Source of the DNA: an uncultured Lachnospiraceae bacterium
GTDB taxonomy: Bacteria > Bacillota > Clostridia > Lachnospirales > Lachnospiraceae
Reading direction: 5' to 3'
Length of the DNA stretch: 16,746 nt
NCBI GenBank assembly: GCA_947594085.1
Contig: CANQEB010000022.1
Span: forward strand, 1 to 16,746
How positions within the stretch are numbered: position 1 is the first letter of the stretch; each line of letters opens with the position of its first letter. A program made the position numbers and the translations under genes. A model generated the notes under the pieces. It was not told the origin of the DNA. It saw only the letters and a list, made by a program, of their open reading frames with translations, and ran no database searches. Positions 16,501-16,746 of this stretch are shown one piece after another.

Positions 16501-16746
16501 CTATGCCTTCCTCGGTGATCGTATAGACATGGTCGCCGATGTCGCCCTCGTCATAGGTCAGCGCGTCAAACTTCACGTTGCCGTCCTCGTCGTTCGTCTT
16601 CGTCTGCAGCACGGTATCACCCTGCTTCAGATAGAACGTGAACTGATCCTTCTCAAGCACCCTGCCCTTCAGCGTCTTGTGCGCATCAAGCTCGATCGTG
16701 CCGCTTGCCTCGTACGTGTTCTCGAACTCCGGCGTCCCCGTCACAT
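7517..16746 (-). CDS. Giant sortase-type wall-anchored surface protein with FctA and SpaA/Cna-B isopeptide domains (5' end outside window)
   Basis: At least 3075 residues are visible and the N-terminus is missing. Numbering from the first complete codon, residues 11-2247 are 18 tandem FctA/Spy0128-like domains, each opening YxAxGSxxLxAxKTLxG and closing FANxY. Residues 2248-2345, 2346-2449, 2450-2553, 2554-2657 and about 2658-2767 are five SpaA/Cna-B-like domains. Two more Cna-B-like domains (about 2768-2890 and 2895-3012) open with VTKQL and ITKQL. An acidic linker, the anchor motif VKTGDETP (3041-3048), a membrane helix (3049-3069) and the tail KRKKRS follow. Each FctA domain keeps the Lys near its start, a central Glu and the terminal Asn that in Spy0128 form an internal Lys-Asn isopeptide bond. 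The likely role is a long, stiff, protease-resistant adhesin or fibre; any ligand-binding head would lie in the missing N-terminus. There are no stops or frameshifts over 9.2 kb, and almost no cysteine. Confidence 0.92.
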   Translation of the reverse strand, partial: VTGTPEFENTYEASGTIELDAHKTLKGRVLEKDQFTFYLKQGDTVLQTKTNDEDGNVKFDALTYDEGDIGDHVYTITEEGIDGEGYTYSTEVYTVTVTVEDNGDSTLNVTKKVTNLAGDEVKGTPEFVNEYKAEGSIVLEGGKKLEGTTLTAGQFDFTVTEDGVTVATGSNNADGSITFDPITYMLTADMSDLGEHTYVVKETDDSAPGYTYDDSVYTVTVMVSDKGNGTLEAKVTSVTKDGETIDLGGLIDGSVITFANKYEAEGSIQFEATKTLTGKELKDAEQFSFIIAEETNEEGELNIVAKGTNDASGKITFAPISYLTVESKGLHTYKVYEENKGTGGYTYSDAEYTVTVDVQDDGRGGFTYEVKGATETAPGSGIYAITDGTFANTYNAGGSLELDAQKTLSGRVLGDKQFTFTLTGDGQNQTKKNDGDGKVTFDAIEYTQADDGKTYTYTVTESGTDGNGYTYSKESYTVEVTITDNGNGTLTVDKTITNSDNKPVNGMLFANEYEASGKLELEAQKTLSGRTLEDGQFEFTLSGEGVNETVSNDGKGDVKFKALTYNQDQLGTHVYKLTEVAKDAAGYTYSTEVYTVTVTVEDKGDGTLNVTKKITDKDGNDVTGTPEFENTYEASGTIELDAHKTLKGRVLEKDQFTFYLKQGDTVLQTKTNDEDGNVKFDALTYDEGDIGDHVYTITEEGIDGDGYTYSTEVYTVTVTVEDNGDSTLNVTKKVTNLAGDEVEGTPEFVNRYEAKGSIVLNGGKELEGTTLTAGQFNFTVTEDGVTVATGANDADGKITFTAIPYTMTDGKSDVGEHTYVVKETDDGAAGYTYDDATYEVKVKVSDNGDGTLKSEIISIKKDGEEIGKDEMLDGSLITFENTYKAEGEIKFEAEKSLTGKVLQAEQFHFVIAEGTDKEGKPNIVARGTNDADGKVTFSAVSYPTLESKGTHTYEVYEENEGAGGYDYSEAKYTVTVDVKDDGKGGFTYEVTGATETPEGSGIYKITDGTFANTYEAKDSLKLEAQKTLSGRALEVDQFTFTLTGSGQNQEKTNKDGGKVTFDPIEYTQADDGKTYTYTVTESGTDGKGYTYSKESYTVKVNVTDNGDGTLTVDKTITNSKNETVNSMTFANEYNASGSLELEAQKTLSGRVLEDKQFTFTLTGNGQNQTKTNDGKGKVTFDAIEYTQADVGETYNYTVTESGTDGNGYTYSKESYTVTVTITDNGDGTLGVAKTITDSEGNPVEEMTFANEYNASGSLELDAQKTLSGRTLEDGQFTFTLTGDGQDQTKKNDGSKVTFDTIEYTQADAGKTYNYTVTESGIDGNGYTYSKESYTVTVKVTDNGDGSLKVEKTITDSEGNPVEGMAFANDYKASGSYEFEAEKTLEGKDLTEGQFHFIVTEVGKTDEEGNALVVANGTNDKDGKVTFNSVGYTQADAGKTFTYTISEVDEDEDGYTYSTEVYTVQVLVTDNGDGTMTATEVSRTKDGKSVEKISFKNTYKAEGSLKLTAQKTLNGRKLANGQFTFTLTGDGQDQSVTNNDGGLVTFDEIKYTQADASKTYTYTVTESGTDGSGYTYSKESYTVTVTITDNGNGTLKVEKTITNSANETVDGMTFVNYYKATGSIVLDAEKTLTGRDPEDGQFDFVVTENGEVVATGTNDADGYVEFGSIPYTQEDVGTHTYLVSEKSENESGYAFDSSIYEETVEVTDNGDGTLKAEVKSIKKGGVAADKVSFANTYEASGSLVLNGGKTLTGTTLTAGQFHFTVTEDGTTVATGTNDADGKITFTAIPYELKDKVNNDLGDHTYVITEDDEKAPGYTYDDSVYEVTVHVSDNGDGSLKSEITSVTKDGDAFTGTMFEGCTVEFANTYEADGSIQFSALKRLTGRTLEAGQFSFVMMEGDDVVANGTNDADGKVVFSPIAYTLASKGDHTYTIHEVKGDVNGYIYSEDVYTVSVNVADNGSGGFTYTVTGATKDEDGIYAIDDAEFVNTYNAEGSIAFAATKTLSGKALEAGQFHFVVTEDGKTDEDGNALVVATGTNDATGRIKFSGIEYGLTDIGSHSYTISEVKEEDGGITYSEETYTVTVNVVDDGEGGFTYEVTGLVQTTDGYYLAVDADFVNTYDATGKLSLEAEKAMKDPATELGTFDFVVKDAEGNEVATAQNNADGKISFTDIVTYGLADAGKTFTYTVSEAIPDERGIYLYDDTVYTVTVEVIDNGDGTLSANVTGIAVDGEAVENIIGFVMAFTNDVTDVKLDKVDENGNKVVGAKLQVKDAESKVVDEWTTTAEIHELTGKLEAGKTYTLEEAEAPVGYGTAEAIEFTVTEDGKITVDGKEVTLVTMVDKDIYFNVNKTEVGDNSKEVEGAELEVLDKDGNVVDSWTSKVGETHDFGGKLKAGESYTLREKVAPDGYAYVTDIEFTVGKDGTITTDMPKTEDEDGNVTYLVEDAPIKFNVNKTEVGDNSKEVEGAELEVLDKDGNVVDSWTSKAGETHDFGGKLKAGESYTLREKVAPDGYAYVTDIEFTVGKDGTITTDMPKTEDEDGNVTYLVEDAPIKFNVNKTEVGDNSKEVEGAELEVLDKDGNVVDSWTSKVGETHDFGGKLKAGESYTLREKVAPDGYAYTSDIEFTVEKDGTITTQMTKTTDEDGNVTYLVEDAPIIGSVTLRKTSETTGEALAGAAFQLYYKTAEAESGWALYNNAAYVTDIDGTLTIGGLQMNDYYFVETEAPEGFVIATDENGEPKQYPFTIGPDETDKTKAEITVELDVTNAPEEVDTSLVVTKQLVYNNELWNAVDATFYVALFDDEALTNRVSEIQPIEFKNMNTSSTTFENLEVGKTYYVAETLENGTVVNNIGGALATGEMYSVDFYNDNVVTIEKGDGTKVIYFRNVFTEAPDRFYREGKLTITKQLLGADGVLKTSNKTFYAGIFADAEFTKLSEDVTQNIVKLALDGKSSVSDTVIVSVPEEGQTTVYVTEVDQNGKPVAGAASFQYDVSVDGSKVTMDLDNLEGKAVITNKEREEETETEGYHEEEEQTEGTVPKSTKAVKTGDETPIALYIGLLLAAALLLIAAFLMKRKKRS
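7601..7624 (-). other. Cell-wall anchor motif, non-canonical (VKTGDETP)
   Basis: The sequence KAVKTGDETP is followed by a 21-residue hydrophobic segment and KRKKRS, the order of a sortase sorting signal. The usual Leu-Pro of LPXTG is absent; the form is xxKTGD, which I recall from clostridial surface proteins. No sortase gene is in the window. Confidence 0.75.
8774..9709 (-). repeat. Three tandem 312-bp repeats encoding SpaA/Cna-B domains
   Basis: Units at 9398-9709, 9086-9397 and 8774-9085 have a period of exactly 312 bases (104 aa), each starting NVNKTEVGDNSKEVEG. The first two differ at one residue (Val versus Ala in WTSKxGE). The third is the same over its first two thirds, then diverges (TSDIEF, EKDG, TTQMTKTT). 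Each carries a Lys (NKTE), a Glu (LREKVAPDGY) and a terminal Asp (VEDAPI), placed as in isopeptide-forming Cna-B domains. Confidence 0.92.
10004..16714 (-). repeat. 18 tandem FctA/Spy0128-like domain repeats
   Basis: The repeat-opening Tyr residues fall at protein positions 11, 131, 262, 394, 513, 632, 752, 883, 1014, 1133, 1252, 1370, 1498, 1617, 1736, 1867, 1989 and 2119, giving units of 118-132 aa (354-396 bases). At least four subtypes can be told apart: a 'HKTLKGRVLEKDQF' type (repeats 1, 6), a 'GGKxLxGTTLTAGQF' type (2, 7, 15), a longer type ending GIYxITDGTFANT or similar (3, 8, 16, 17), and an 'AQKTLSGR / GYTYSKESYTV' type (4, 9, 10, 11, 13). Repeat 5 looks like a hybrid of the last and first types. 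Confidence 0.9.
13349..16746 (-). repeat. Five-domain higher-order repeat, period 1863 bp
   Basis: Repeats 1-4 (15209-16746) recur in the same order as repeats 6-9 (13349-14883), offset by exactly 621 codons. The final 63 bases of the window are identical to 14821-14883. Repeats 1 and 6 match at 117 of 120 residues, whereas repeats 2 and 7 match at about 88 of 131 by my count. The window edge lies inside what looks like a further copy of repeat 5, so more units may follow upstream. Confidence 0.88.

Overview
The window most resembles a Gram-positive gut Firmicute of the Lachnospiraceae (Clostridia). It is moderately GC-rich, and its genes carry strong AGGAGG-type ribosome sites. The gene mix also fits: a DUF4867 protein beside an L-fucose/L-arabinose isomerase-family protein, a BTAD regulator, a PRK07105-like pyridoxamine kinase, and a very large sortase-type surface protein with pilin-like repeats. 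This assignment is inference from family content; there is no rRNA or other phylogenetic marker. Every gene I accept lies on the minus strand, so transcription runs from high to low coordinates.

Right-hand part (7517-16746): one open frame of 3075 visible codons, with its N-terminus outside the window, encodes a giant wall-anchored stalk protein. In protein order it has at least 18 FctA/Spy0128-like domains of about 118-132 aa, five SpaA/Cna-B-like domains (three of them nearly identical 312-bp tandem copies), two further Cna-B-like domains, an acidic linker, a KTGD anchor motif, a membrane helix and a basic tail. The FctA array has a five-domain higher-order repeat with a period of 1863 bp. 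The gene ends at a clear intrinsic terminator (7425-7457).

Middle part (4523-7391): a pyridoxamine kinase gene with a perfect TTGACA-N18-TATAAT promoter. It is followed by a two-gene unit with its own promoter: a BTAD regulator with a degenerate GGDEF-like C-terminus, then a 150-aa protein of unknown function that starts with TTG directly after the regulator's stop. A hairpin-plus-T-tract terminator closes the unit immediately after its last stop codon.

Left-hand part (1-4446): a lipid kinase of the DagK/YegS family with a good promoter, then a sugar-catabolism cluster: xylulokinase-type FGGY kinase, DUF4867 (cupin-like) protein, and an L-fucose/L-arabinose isomerase-family protein cut by the window edge. 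A MntA-HepT (nucleotidyltransferase antitoxin / HEPN toxin) pair sits inside this cluster. The HepT frame has no stop of its own and runs in frame through the ribosome site and ATG of the DUF4867 gene. The region can therefore make a 326-aa HepT-DUF4867 fusion and, by internal initiation, a 205-aa DUF4867 protein. This toxin-metabolic-enzyme junction and the architecture of the giant stalk are the most unusual things here.

No intergenic gap exceeds about 200 bases. I saw no tRNA, rRNA, CRISPR array, insertion sequence or phage gene.
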